The position numbers and the translations under genes were made by a program. The notes under the pieces are model-generated. The model saw only the letters and a program-made list of their open reading frames with translations. It did no database searches and was not told the DNA's origin. Below, one piece after another: positions 7,490-15,487 of a stretch of DNA of 64,000 bases. How positions within the stretch are numbered: position 1 is the first letter of the stretch; every line of letters starts with the position of its first letter. Source of the DNA: Solibaculum_A intestinale (GTDB taxonomy: Bacteria; Bacillota; Clostridia; Oscillospirales; Acutalibacteraceae). The stretch spans positions 1 to 64,000 of the forward strand of contig NZ_JBBMFD010000014.1 in assembly GCF_040096205.1 (NCBI RefSeq). Direction: 5' to 3'.

Positions 7490-10141
7490 GTGTCCGAAGA
7501 CGAACTGCGCCCGGATCCCGATGCGCTGCTCGAACAGGTCAGTACAGAAGAACCAAAACAGAACAAAGGCAAGCTGAAAATCTTTTTTGGCTACTGCGCC
7601 GGTGTTGGCAAGACCTACGCCATGCTCCAGGAAGCCCACGATTTGCTCGACAGCGGAGTGGACGTGGTGGTAGGCTACATCGAGCCCCATACCCGGGCGG
7701 AAACCATGCGCCTGGTGGAAGGGCTGCCGATTCTCCCAGTCAAGGAAATCCCCTATAAAAATATTATTCTGCGGGAGTTCGACCTGGACGCAGCCTTAAA
7801 AAGGCATCCCCAGGTGATTCTGGTAGACGAACTGGCCCATTCCAACGCCGTCGGCGTACGCAACAAAAAGCGTTATCAGGACGTGGAGGAGCTTCTCAAC
7901 GCGGGCATCGACGTATACACCACTGTCAACGTCCAGCACATTGAAAGCCTCAACGACGTCATTCAGGAGATCACCAATGTCTCGGTGCGGGAAACGGTGC
8001 CCGATTCCATCTTCGACGATGCCCAGAAGGTGGAACTCATCGACATCGAGCCGGAAGAGCTCTTAAAGCGGTTTCAAAGCGGGAAGATCTACCGGCCAGA
8101 CCGGGCCGCCACCGCCATGCACCACTTCTTTACTCGCCAAAACCTGGACACCCTGCGGGAAATCTCCATGCGCCGCACCGCCGACCGCATCTACCGGGAC
8201 AGCGCGGCCAAAAACGGTCCCGCTGCCCGCACGGGAAGCACGAAGCTTTTGGTCCTCATCGGCATGTCCCCCTCCTCGGCGAAAAACATCCGAGTAGCCG
8301 CCCGGATGGCGGAGTCCTTCCATGCGCCCTGGACGGCGGTGTTCGTGGAAACCCCCGAGACCGAAAACGCATCTCTGGAGGAAAAGAAAATCCTGCGCGA
8401 TCATATGACCCTGGCCGAACAGCTTGGTGCCCAGGTGGTCACCCTCTACGGGGAGGACGTGGTGCTCGTGGCCGCCCGGTACGCTCAGCTAAACGGCATT
8501 ACCAACATCGTTATTGGCAAAAGCCGGCGAAAACGGGGAATTCTTCACTGCTTCGAGGAGGATTTCGAGGACCGGCTCATCGGGGAACTGAGCGACGTAG
8601 AGGTGCACATCATCCCCGACGCCGGCCGCCGGGAAATTCCCTATAAAAAGCCGGGGCATGTGGACGTTAAAAACAGCTTTCCTTTTTCTGTGGCGGACCT
8701 GCTCAAAACCCTTCTGGTTCTGGCGGGAGCCACTGTCGTTTCCATCCTTCTGCGGGGGGCGGATATCGGCGCGCAGAACAGCGCCATCGTCTACATTCTT
8801 TCCGTGGTGCTTATTTCGCGCTTTACCACCGGGTATCTTTACGGCATCCTCGCATCGGTCATTGGTCTAATCGGTTTCAACATCATCGACACCTATCCGT
8901 ATTTTACCTTCGATTTTATGAAGACCGGGTATCCCATCACCTTTGTCATCATGCTCTGCCTGGCGGTAATCACCAGCGCCCTGACCGTGCGCATCAAAAA
9001 ACAAGTGCAAAATTCCGCCGCCCGGGAGCAGCGCACCCAGATTTTATACGAAATCAATAAAAAGCTTCTTTCCACCCGAGGTCTGCGCAACATCGTCAAT
9101 CTGGTCAACGGCTATATCGTCAAGCTGTTCGGCCGTTCGGCGGTCTTTTATACCATGGACAAGGACGGCCAGCCCGGCGGCGTACTGCTGGAGGCGGAGG
9201 ATGAACGCAGTGCCGAAACCCTTCTGAGCGAAGAGGAAAAGGCGGTGGTCCAATGGGTGTTTCTCAACCGCAAGCGGGCGGGCTGCGGCACCGATACCCT
9301 GCAGGGGGCTTACGGGTTTTATACGCCGGTTATGTCCCAGGGCAGCGTGCTGGGTGTGCTGGGCGTTTCCTGTGAAAAGGGGGCATTGAGTCCGGACAGC
9401 CGGGCCTTTCTGCGGATGATCATTTCCCAGGTGGCTATGGCCCTGGAGCGCCAGCGCCTGTCCGACGAGCAGCGGCAGGTAAGCGTGGATTCCGAGAAGG
9501 AGAAAATGCGCAACAATCTTCTGCGCGCCATCTCCCATGATCTGCGCCAGCCCTTGACTGAGATTCACAAGGCTAGCGAAACCCTGGTCAGAGAGGATCG
9601 AACGGACGCAAAACTGGCGGGCTACATCGAGAAGGAATCGGCATGGTTAATGCGCATGGTGGAAAACTTGCTTTCGGTCACCCGGCTGCGGGAGGGAAGC
9701 CTACCTCTCAAAAAGGTTCCCGAACGTGTCAAGGCGGTGGCGGAGGAAGCGGCCGCCCGGATGAAAAACCGATATCCGGACCGTATTTTTTCCGTTTATG
9801 CAGCGGATCCCTCTCTCCTTGTTTTCATGGACGCCACGCTGATTGAGCAGGTGCTGATGAACCTGATGGAAAACGCCGTGCAGCATTCCCCGGCGGATAC
9901 CGCCGTCGATATCCGCATCCAAAAGCGCATCCGCACCGTGCTCATTGAGGTGTGCGACCATGGCAGCGGAATCGCCAAGGAGAAGGTGGCCCATCTGTTT
10001 GACGCCGACGCCACCGCCGCTTTAAACGGCGGCATCGGCCTTTCTCTGTGCAAATCCATCGTCAACGCCCACGGCGGTGAGATGCGCGCCAAAAACAACA
10101 AGGATGGGGGCGCAGTCATCGGTTTTACCCTGCCGCTTTGA
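7490..10141 (+). CDS. kdpD: full-length KdpD sensor histidine kinase
   Basis: An 883-aa protein with complete KdpD architecture. The cytoplasmic KdpD domain has Walker A (GYCAGVGKT, residues 34-42) and a Walker B-like VILVDELAHSN. A Usp-like domain starts near residue 250, then four membrane helices (about 400-500), a GAF-like region, and HisKA plus ATPase domains. The GTG at 7490 is chosen because GAGAGGGG sits at a proper distance; the ATG at 7481 touches that site. The phospho-His683 lies in SHDLRQPL. The Thr usual four residues after the His, important for phosphatase activity in many HisKA kinases, is Gln687 here. The Usp segment GMSPSSAKN followed by WTAVF resembles the c-di-AMP-binding motif of S. 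aureus KdpD. No response regulator gene is adjacent. Confidence 0.92.
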   Translation: MSEDELRPDPDALLEQVSTEEPKQNKGKLKIFFGYCAGVGKTYAMLQEAHDLLDSGVDVVVGYIEPHTRAETMRLVEGLPILPVKEIPYKNIILREFDLDAALKRHPQVILVDELAHSNAVGVRNKKRYQDVEELLNAGIDVYTTVNVQHIESLNDVIQEITNVSVRETVPDSIFDDAQKVELIDIEPEELLKRFQSGKIYRPDRAATAMHHFFTRQNLDTLREISMRRTADRIYRDSAAKNGPAARTGSTKLLVLIGMSPSSAKNIRVAARMAESFHAPWTAVFVETPETENASLEEKKILRDHMTLAEQLGAQVVTLYGEDVVLVAARYAQLNGITNIVIGKSRRKRGILHCFEEDFEDRLIGELSDVEVHIIPDAGRREIPYKKPGHVDVKNSFPFSVADLLKTLLVLAGATVVSILLRGADIGAQNSAIVYILSVVLISRFTTGYLYGILASVIGLIGFNIIDTYPYFTFDFMKTGYPITFVIMLCLAVITSALTVRIKKQVQNSAAREQRTQILYEINKKLLSTRGLRNIVNLVNGYIVKLFGRSAVFYTMDKDGQPGGVLLEAEDERSAETLLSEEEKAVVQWVFLNRKRAGCGTDTLQGAYGFYTPVMSQGSVLGVLGVSCEKGALSPDSRAFLRMIISQVAMALERQRLSDEQRQVSVDSEKEKMRNNLLRAISHDLRQPLTEIHKASETLVREDRTDAKLAGYIEKESAWLMRMVENLLSVTRLREGSLPLKKVPERVKAVAEEAAARMKNRYPDRIFSVYAADPSLLVFMDATLIEQVLMNLMENAVQHSPADTAVDIRIQKRIRTVLIEVCDHGSGIAKEKVAHLFDADATAALNGGIGLSLCKSIVNAHGGEMRAKNNKDGGAVIGFTLPL

Positions 10142-10199
10142 GAAAATCCTTGCAAATTTGCGTTTTTTTCTGAAGATTTGCGGCAAAGCTTAACTGTGC

Positions 10200-10229
10200 T
10201 TGACAGAGGGACAGGAAAAAGGCTATACT
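10200..10229 (+). promoter_or_regulatory. promoter of the cobalamin operon
   Basis: A consensus -35 (TTGACA, 10200-10205) and a near-consensus -10 (TATACT, 10224-10229) are 18 bp apart, about 20 bp before the riboswitch. This separates the B12 operon from kdpD. Confidence 0.75.
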
Positions 10230-10250
10230 AAAGCCAAACCTAATATCGTA

Positions 10251-10416
10251 CGTCTGCCGGTTGCAGCTTGCTGCAAGAATAGGGAATGCGGTGCAAAGCC
10301 GCAGCAGCCCCCGCTACTGTAAGAAGGGACGAAGCGCTTTTTCAAATGCCACTGGGAAACTGGGAAGGCAAAGGCGCAAAAGGACGATCTTCGAGCCAGG
10401 AGACCTGCCGCAGACG
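10251..10416 (+). promoter_or_regulatory. cobalamin (adenosylcobalamin) riboswitch
   Basis: The conserved parts of the class are present in order: AATAGGGAA, GCGGTGCAAAGCCGC, CAGCCCCCGCTACTGTAA, GCCACTGGG, CTGGGAAGGC and the B12 box-like GAGCCAGGAGACCTGCC. The closing P1 stem can be paired as CGTCTG (10251-10256) with CAGACG (10411-10416). It lies between a promoter and an intrinsic terminator, and therefore should shut off the downstream surface-protein and ECF transporter genes when cobalamin is plentiful. Confidence 0.97.
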
Positions 10417-10461
10417 AGTCGCACAGATTTTCGGTGGGAAAATACATGGCGTTTGAGAGCG

Positions 10462-10526
10462 GCTGCCTTTGAAAGGCAGCGTCTTGCGTTGCGTAAAAGG
10501 ACCGGATTTCGGTCCTTTTTTCTTTT
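10462..10526 (+). terminator. riboswitch expression platform with intrinsic terminator
   Basis: A first hairpin (GCTGCC/GGCAGC, 10462-10480) is followed by a strong terminator: arms 10495-10504 (AAAAGGACCG) and 10510-10519, then TTTCTTTT. The first hairpin's GGCAGC could alternatively pair with CCTGCC at the riboswitch's 3' end, which would link ligand state to termination. The alternative pairing is an inference. Confidence 0.85.
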
Positions 10527-10582
10527 GCCGGAAAGAAGGCGGCGCGGTAGGATGGAAAATTAGAAGCGGAGGGATTCGTAAA

Positions 10583-12067
10583 ATGAAACATCTGAGTAAA
10601 ACCATGCTGGGCGTTCTGCTGGCGCTGACGCTGCTTTTGTCGGCGGCGCTGCCCGCGGCGGCCCAGGAACCGGTGAAAGCCGCGGCTGTAAGCGACCAGG
10701 AACTCCACGACGCCCTTTTCGGCGCGCTCGAGTGGGCGAAGCTGGGGGAAGATACTTTATTAAATGACGCTTTTCTGGAGACGGCGGGCATCGGCGGGGA
10801 ATGGCTGGTGCTGGCTGCCAGCCGGGCCGGGCTGAAAGAGGACTATTCCCGGTACCTGACTGCCCTGACCGCCTATGTGCAGCAAAAATACAAGGAAAAC
10901 GGCAGTGCTAACGCCTTTCGCAATACCACCGACTGGCACCGCATTACCTTTGGCGTCCTTGCCTGCGGAGGGGACCCCACCCATGTTGGGGAGGACCAAA
11001 ACGGCAACCCCATCAACCTGATTGCCGACGGCGTCTATAACCGCAAAGATGAGAACGGACAGGGGGTCCTTCCCAACCAAGGCGTCAACGCTTTGATTTA
11101 TGGCCTGCTGGCGCTGGATACTATGCGTTATGAGGTGCCCTTAGACGCGCTTTACGACCGGGACGACATCATTCAGGGCATCCTGGAGAACCAGACCACC
11201 ACCGGCGGATTCGCGTGGTTTGGAGATAGCTCCGACCCGGACATGACCGGCATGGCCATCCAGGCCCTGGCCCCGTACTATACCTCCGACAAGGTGTATT
11301 CCTACACCTCCGCCGTCCAGAAGGATCCGGACGGCGCTCCCGCCGCCTGCCAAAAGACGGTGCGCCAGGTGGTGGACGAAGCCATCGAAAGCCTCGTGCC
11401 CCAGCAGCTGGCCACCGGCGATCTGTATTCCCCCTGGTCCGTAGGCCCGGAAGCCACCGTTCAGCTGGTCATCGGTCTGTGCGCGCTGGGAATTGACCCC
11501 GCCCAGGACAGCCGCTTTGTCACCGAAGACGGCAAGACCCTTATCGACGGCATTCTGCGTCACCGCAACGAAGATGGCAGCTTCGGCAGCGGCGCCATGT
11601 CCACCGAGCAGGTGGCCTACACCCTTGCCGCCTATACCCGCCTGCGTGCAAACCAGCGCGACCTCTTTGATTTCCGGGCGGAGACCGACGCCACCCGGTT
11701 TGTCCTGGAGGCGAACGGCGAGACCATCGAAGTCCCGGTGACTGCCGGGCAGACGGAATATGCCGTCACCCTGCCGGCGGGGACTGCCTCGGTCAAAGTG
11801 GCGAACCTTCCAATGGGCCCCTATGATACGGCGGACGTTGCCGTGGGCCAGGAGCTGGCCGTTGCAGACGGCGGCAAGCTGACCGTAACGGTCACCGGCC
11901 GCGCCGGCGCCGTCACCGAATATCTTCTCACCGTCAGCCTGATCACGGCGAACAGCGACGCGGAGCCCTCTCCGCCCACCGGCGTGCCGGCAGCTGCTTC
12001 GGCGGTGGTGCTGCTGGGCCTAAGCGCGGCGGCCGTGATCGCCCTGCGCAGAAAAGCAAACGCATAA
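10583..12067 (+). CDS. wall-anchored alpha-toroid protein, intrinsic factor-like (putative cobalamin capture)
   Basis: A 494-aa secreted protein under the cobalamin riboswitch; ATG at 10583 follows GGAGGG. A signal peptide ends near AAAQ (about residue 30). Residues about 40-360 form repeated helical pairs of the squalene-cyclase/prenyltransferase alpha-toroid type (for example NQGVNALIYGLLALD and DPDMTGMAIQALAPYY), the fold also used by the alpha domain of intrinsic factor and transcobalamin. A cadherin-like beta-sandwich of about 80 aa follows. The C-terminus has SPPTG, a hydrophobic helix and an RRK tail, matching the (S/P)PxTG sorting signals of Clostridia. Cobalamin binding is inferred from fold, riboswitch and linked transporter. 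A generic polysaccharide-binding toroid cannot be excluded. Confidence 0.75.
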   Translation: MKHLSKTMLGVLLALTLLLSAALPAAAQEPVKAAAVSDQELHDALFGALEWAKLGEDTLLNDAFLETAGIGGEWLVLAASRAGLKEDYSRYLTALTAYVQQKYKENGSANAFRNTTDWHRITFGVLACGGDPTHVGEDQNGNPINLIADGVYNRKDENGQGVLPNQGVNALIYGLLALDTMRYEVPLDALYDRDDIIQGILENQTTTGGFAWFGDSSDPDMTGMAIQALAPYYTSDKVYSYTSAVQKDPDGAPAACQKTVRQVVDEAIESLVPQQLATGDLYSPWSVGPEATVQLVIGLCALGIDPAQDSRFVTEDGKTLIDGILRHRNEDGSFGSGAMSTEQVAYTLAAYTRLRANQRDLFDFRAETDATRFVLEANGETIEVPVTAGQTEYAVTLPAGTASVKVANLPMGPYDTADVAVGQELAVADGGKLTVTVTGRAGAVTEYLLTVSLITANSDAEPSPPTGVPAAASAVVLLGLSAAAVIALRRKANA

Positions 12068-12091
12068 AGAGTCTCGAACAACCGATTAAAA

Positions 12092-12132
12092 AACCGGGTG
12101 TTTCCGTTTGAATCAAGCGGAAATACCCGGTT
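12092..12132 (+). repeat. 19-bp intercistronic stem-loop
   Basis: Arms 12092-12110 and 12114-12132 pair over 19 bp as RNA with two G-U wobbles and a 3-nt loop. No T run follows, so it is unlikely to terminate. It lies between the toroid gene and the DUF4430 gene and may stabilise or process the mRNA to set their ratio. Confidence 0.7.
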
Positions 12133-12156
12133 GCTGAATGCACAGGGAGGATTCGT

Positions 12157-12942
12157 ATGAAGAACCAAACCAAACGCTGGGCGTGGCTGCTGCTCTTGCT
12201 GGCGGCGGCGGTGCTGTTCTCCGGCTGCAAGGTGGAGTTTCCTCAGGACCGGCCGGCAGAGAGCAGTTCTCTTTCCACCCAGTCCCTGCCTCAAAGCGCA
12301 ATCAGCACTTTACCCGAGGAATCCTCTTTGCCGCAAGCGCCTTCCCAGCCGGACGGCGACTCCACGTCCTCCCAGCCGGCAGACGGGGGCGAAAGCGACC
12401 CGGCTTCGTCAAAGCCGTCCTCCCCGCAAAGCAAGGCCCCCCAGCAGCCCGCGGACGGTTCGTCCGCCCAAAGCCAAGGCAGTTCCTCTCAGGGCGGGGG
12501 AGAGGCGTCCGTCCCCTCGCCCGGTGTGCCTCAAACCCTCACCTGTACCCTTTCCATCCGGTGCGACAACATTCTCAAGCATATGGATCTGCTCGACCCT
12601 GCCCGCAGAGAATTCGTCCCTGCCTCCGGCGTTATTTACGCCGCCCGCCAGGTGACCTTCCAGGAAGGCGAGAGCGTCTACGACGTGCTCAAAAGGGAGG
12701 CGGACGCGGCGGGCATCCCACTTACCAAAAGCGGCAACGCCCTGTTTAAGACCATCTACATCACCTCCATCCAGAACCTGCGGGAAAAAGACTGCGGCGA
12801 AACCGGCGGCTGGATGTACCGGGTCAACGGCCAAACGCCGGGAATGAGCTGCGCGGCCTACCAGCTTAAGGACGGCGACCGGGTGGAATGGGACTATACC
12901 GTGGTCAAGGGGGACGTGGGGGTCGTGGAGGGAAGCGAATGA
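12157..12942 (+). CDS. DUF4430 lipoprotein (transcobalamin C-terminal-like domain)
   Basis: A 261-aa lipoprotein. A signal peptide ends in a lipobox-like LFSGC (Cys near residue 25). A disordered linker rich in Ser, Pro and Gln (about 30-120) precedes a C-terminal domain (about 125-255) with the DUF4430 hallmarks GGWMYRVNG and LKDGDRVEW. DUF4430 is the bacterial relative of the beta domain of intrinsic factor/transcobalamin. Together with the preceding alpha-toroid protein it would recreate the two-domain fold of the animal B12 carriers, split between a wall-anchored and a membrane-anchored polypeptide. Its stop overlaps the ecfT start (ATGA). Direct ligand binding is inferred. Confidence 0.85.
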   Translation: MKNQTKRWAWLLLLLAAAVLFSGCKVEFPQDRPAESSSLSTQSLPQSAISTLPEESSLPQAPSQPDGDSTSSQPADGGESDPASSKPSSPQSKAPQQPADGSSAQSQGSSSQGGGEASVPSPGVPQTLTCTLSIRCDNILKHMDLLDPARREFVPASGVIYAARQVTFQEGESVYDVLKREADAAGIPLTKSGNALFKTIYITSIQNLREKDCGETGGWMYRVNGQTPGMSCAAYQLKDGDRVEWDYTVVKGDVGVVEGSE

Positions 12943-13829
12943 CGAACAGCGGCTTTTCCTCCTACCATCCGGCGGTGAATTTTTTGTTTTTCGCCGCGGT
13001 GCTCCTATTCTCCATGTTCTTTCTCCACCCAGTTTTTCTGGGCATTTCCTTTGTCTGCTCCCTCGCCTATGCCGTGCGGTTAAACGGCGTGCGAGCGATA
13101 AAATTCAGCCTTTTGGGGTTACTGCCCATGATGCTCCTGGTGGCTCTCATCAACCCCGCCTTCAATCACGACGGGGTGACCGTTCTCGTGTATGTAAACG
13201 ACAATCCCATCACCCTGGAAGCGGTCTGCTACGGCCTGGCGGCGGCGGTGATGTTCGCTTCGGTGCTTTTGTGGTTCTCCTGCTACAACGCCGTGATGAC
13301 TTCCGATAAGTTCCTTTCCCTGTTCGGCCGGGTGATCCCGGCCTTGTCCATGCTGCTGTCCATGTGCCTGCGGTTTGTGCCCCGCTTCAAGGCCCAGGCG
13401 AGGGTCATCGCTCAGGCCCAGCGCTGTGTGGGACGGGACCCGGGGGCAGGGAGCCTTCTGCGCCGGGCGAAAAACGGCATGCAGATTCTCTCCATTCTTA
13501 CCACCTGGGCGCTGGAAAACGCCGTCGACACGGCCGATTCCATGAAGGCCCGGGGTTATGGGCTCAAAGGGCGGACCAGCTTCTCCCTTTACCGGTTTGA
13601 CCGGAGGGACACGGCGGTTTTTCTCGGCCTGCTTAGTTTGCTTGTGCTGGTGTTCGCCGGGGCGGCCTTGGGGGAAAACAGCATGCAGTATTTCCCCCGC
13701 CTCGTTCAAAAAGAGGTGACTGGCCTGAGCGCGGTTATTTATGCGGGATACGCCCTTTTGTGCCTGACCCCGCTGATTCTGGATGGAAAGGAGGCGCTAA
13801 AATGGCGGCGGTTGCTCTCGAAAACCTGA
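12939..13829 (+). CDS. ecfT: ECF transporter transmembrane subunit EcfT
   Basis: Membrane scaffold subunit (296 aa) of an energy-coupling factor vitamin importer, CbiQ/EcfT family. Several hydrophobic helices occupy the first 130 residues. The cytoplasmic coupling region contains the family ARG motif in MKARGYGLKGR, and more helices follow to the C-terminus. The start overlaps the lipoprotein stop, and the C-terminus overlaps the ATPase gene by 28 bp, so stoichiometry is tightly coupled. CbiQ of a cobalt importer is the alternative, but no CbiM or CbiN is present. Confidence 0.9.
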   Translation: MTNSGFSSYHPAVNFLFFAAVLLFSMFFLHPVFLGISFVCSLAYAVRLNGVRAIKFSLLGLLPMMLLVALINPAFNHDGVTVLVYVNDNPITLEAVCYGLAAAVMFASVLLWFSCYNAVMTSDKFLSLFGRVIPALSMLLSMCLRFVPRFKAQARVIAQAQRCVGRDPGAGSLLRRAKNGMQILSILTTWALENAVDTADSMKARGYGLKGRTSFSLYRFDRRDTAVFLGLLSLLVLVFAGAALGENSMQYFPRLVQKEVTGLSAVIYAGYALLCLTPLILDGKEALKWRRLLSKT

Positions 13830-15487
13830 CCTTTTCTTACCCAAACCGAAAAACGCCCGCCCTTCGCGGCGTAACTCTTTCGGTCAAGGAAGGGGAGCTT
13901 GCGGTCTTATGCGGCAAGTCCGGCTGCGGGAAAACCACGCTTCTTCGGCAGTGCAAACCCGCCTTGGCCCCCCATGGGGAGAAAAGCGGGGAAATTCGCC
14001 TGTTCGGCCAGCCCATCGCCGCCCTTTCCCCCCGGGACCAGGCGGCGAAAATCGGTTTTGTCCTGCAAAACCCGGACAACCAGCTGGTGACCGATAAGGT
14101 CTGGCACGAGCTGGCCTTCGGCCTGGAAAGCCTGGGAGTGGAAAACGCCGCCATCCGCCTGAGGGTGGCGGAGATGGCCAGCTTCTTCGGCATCGGCCCC
14201 TGGTTTCATAAGAACGTGGCTGACCTGTCCGGCGGGCAAAAACAGCTGTTGAACCTGGCCTCCATCATGGCCATGCAGCCTCGCCTTCTCCTGCTCGACG
14301 AGCCCACCTCCCAGCTTGACCCCATCGCCGCGGCGGAGTTTTTGCAGACGGTGCGAAAAATCAACCGGGAGCTGGGAGTGACGGTTCTTTTGACCGAGCA
14401 CCGGCTGGAGGAAGCCGTCCCCATGGCCGACCGGGTGGTGGTTCTGGACGAGGGCCGTATCCTGGTGGACGCGCCGCCCAAGGAAGCGGGGGAGAGGCTC
14501 AAGGCCCTTGACCACCACATGTTCGCGTCTATGCCCGCCCCCATGCAGATTTACGCTGCCTTGGACGCGCCGCCCCCATGCCCGCTGACTGTGCGGGAAG
14601 GGCGGCAGTTTTTGTCTAACCTGTTTCGGGAGAACCCGCCTAAGGTCAAGGCGCTGCCGGACAGCCCTGCGCCGAAGGGGAAAGGCGAGCCCGCTCTGGA
14701 ACTGAAAGACGTGTGGTTTCGCTACGAGAAAACCGGCCCCGACGTCATCAAGGACCTGTCCCTGACGGTGGACAAGGGGAGCATTTTCGCCGTGATGGGG
14801 CAGAACGGGGCGGGAAAGACCACCCTGCTCACCCTGCTCACCGGTCAAAACCGCCCTCTGCGCGGCAAGGTGCGCATTCGGGGAAAGGAGATCGGAAAAT
14901 ATAAGGCCGGGGAGCTTTTCGACCGATGTCTTGCCATGCTGCCGCAGAACCCCCAGGCCCTCTTTGTCAAAAAGACCATCCGGGAGGACCTGATGGAGAT
15001 GCTGCAGGGGTGCGGCCGCCAGTCGGCGGACGCCCGGCTGATAGAGACGGCGAAGCTGGCCCAAATTGAGGACCTGCTCGACGCCCATCCCTACGACGTC
15101 AGCGGCGGCGAGCAGCAGCGGGCGGCTTTGGCCAAGGCATTGCTCTTAGAGCCGCGGATTCTGCTGCTGGACGAACCCACCAAAGGACTCGACAACCACT
15201 ATAAGGAGATCCTCAGCGGTATCTTAACCCGCCTTTGCGGCCAGGGGGTCACAGTGCTGCTCGTTTCCCACGACATTGAGTTTTGCGCCAAGTACGCCCA
15301 CCGGTGCGCCCTTTTCTTCGACGGGTCCATCGTCTCCCAGGGAGAGCCCAAGGCCTTCTTCTCCGGCAACCGGTTCTATACCACCGCCGCCAACCGGATG
15401 GCCCGCCATCTGTTTGCGGACGCGGTGACCAACGAGGAGGTGATTGCCCTATGCCGCGAAAACGGCGTTTCCCCGTCAAGACCTTGA
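13802..15487 (+). CDS. ECF transporter fused double ATPase (EcfA1-EcfA2)
   Basis: Two ABC ATPase domains in one 561-aa chain. Domain one has Walker A GKSGCGKTT (about residue 38), signature LSGGQKQ and Walker B LLLLDEPTSQLD. Domain two has GQNGAGKTT (about 335), signature VSGGEQQR and LLLDEPTKGLD followed by VSHD. Both sites look competent. The start at 13802 follows GGAAAGGAGG. Fusion of the two ECF ATPases is common for dedicated (group I-like) systems, which supports this being a transporter devoted to one substrate rather than a shared module. Confidence 0.93.
   Translation: MAAVALENLTFSYPNRKTPALRGVTLSVKEGELAVLCGKSGCGKTTLLRQCKPALAPHGEKSGEIRLFGQPIAALSPRDQAAKIGFVLQNPDNQLVTDKVWHELAFGLESLGVENAAIRLRVAEMASFFGIGPWFHKNVADLSGGQKQLLNLASIMAMQPRLLLLDEPTSQLDPIAAAEFLQTVRKINRELGVTVLLTEHRLEEAVPMADRVVVLDEGRILVDAPPKEAGERLKALDHHMFASMPAPMQIYAALDAPPPCPLTVREGRQFLSNLFRENPPKVKALPDSPAPKGKGEPALELKDVWFRYEKTGPDVIKDLSLTVDKGSIFAVMGQNGAGKTTLLTLLTGQNRPLRGKVRIRGKEIGKYKAGELFDRCLAMLPQNPQALFVKKTIREDLMEMLQGCGRQSADARLIETAKLAQIEDLLDAHPYDVSGGEQQRAALAKALLLEPRILLLDEPTKGLDNHYKEILSGILTRLCGQGVTVLLVSHDIEFCAKYAHRCALFFDGSIVSQGEPKAFFSGNRFYTTAANRMARHLFADAVTNEEVIALCRENGVSPSRP

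Noticed and set aside
10469..10582. Longer start for the toroid protein
   Set aside because: The extension would begin within the riboswitch platform and read through the terminator; the ATG at 10583 has GGAGGG and starts a proper signal peptide.
13907..15088. 393-codon minus-strand frame opposite the ECF ATPase
   Set aside because: The ABC motifs on the plus strand explain the region; the antisense product is low-complexity His/Gln/Gly-rich.
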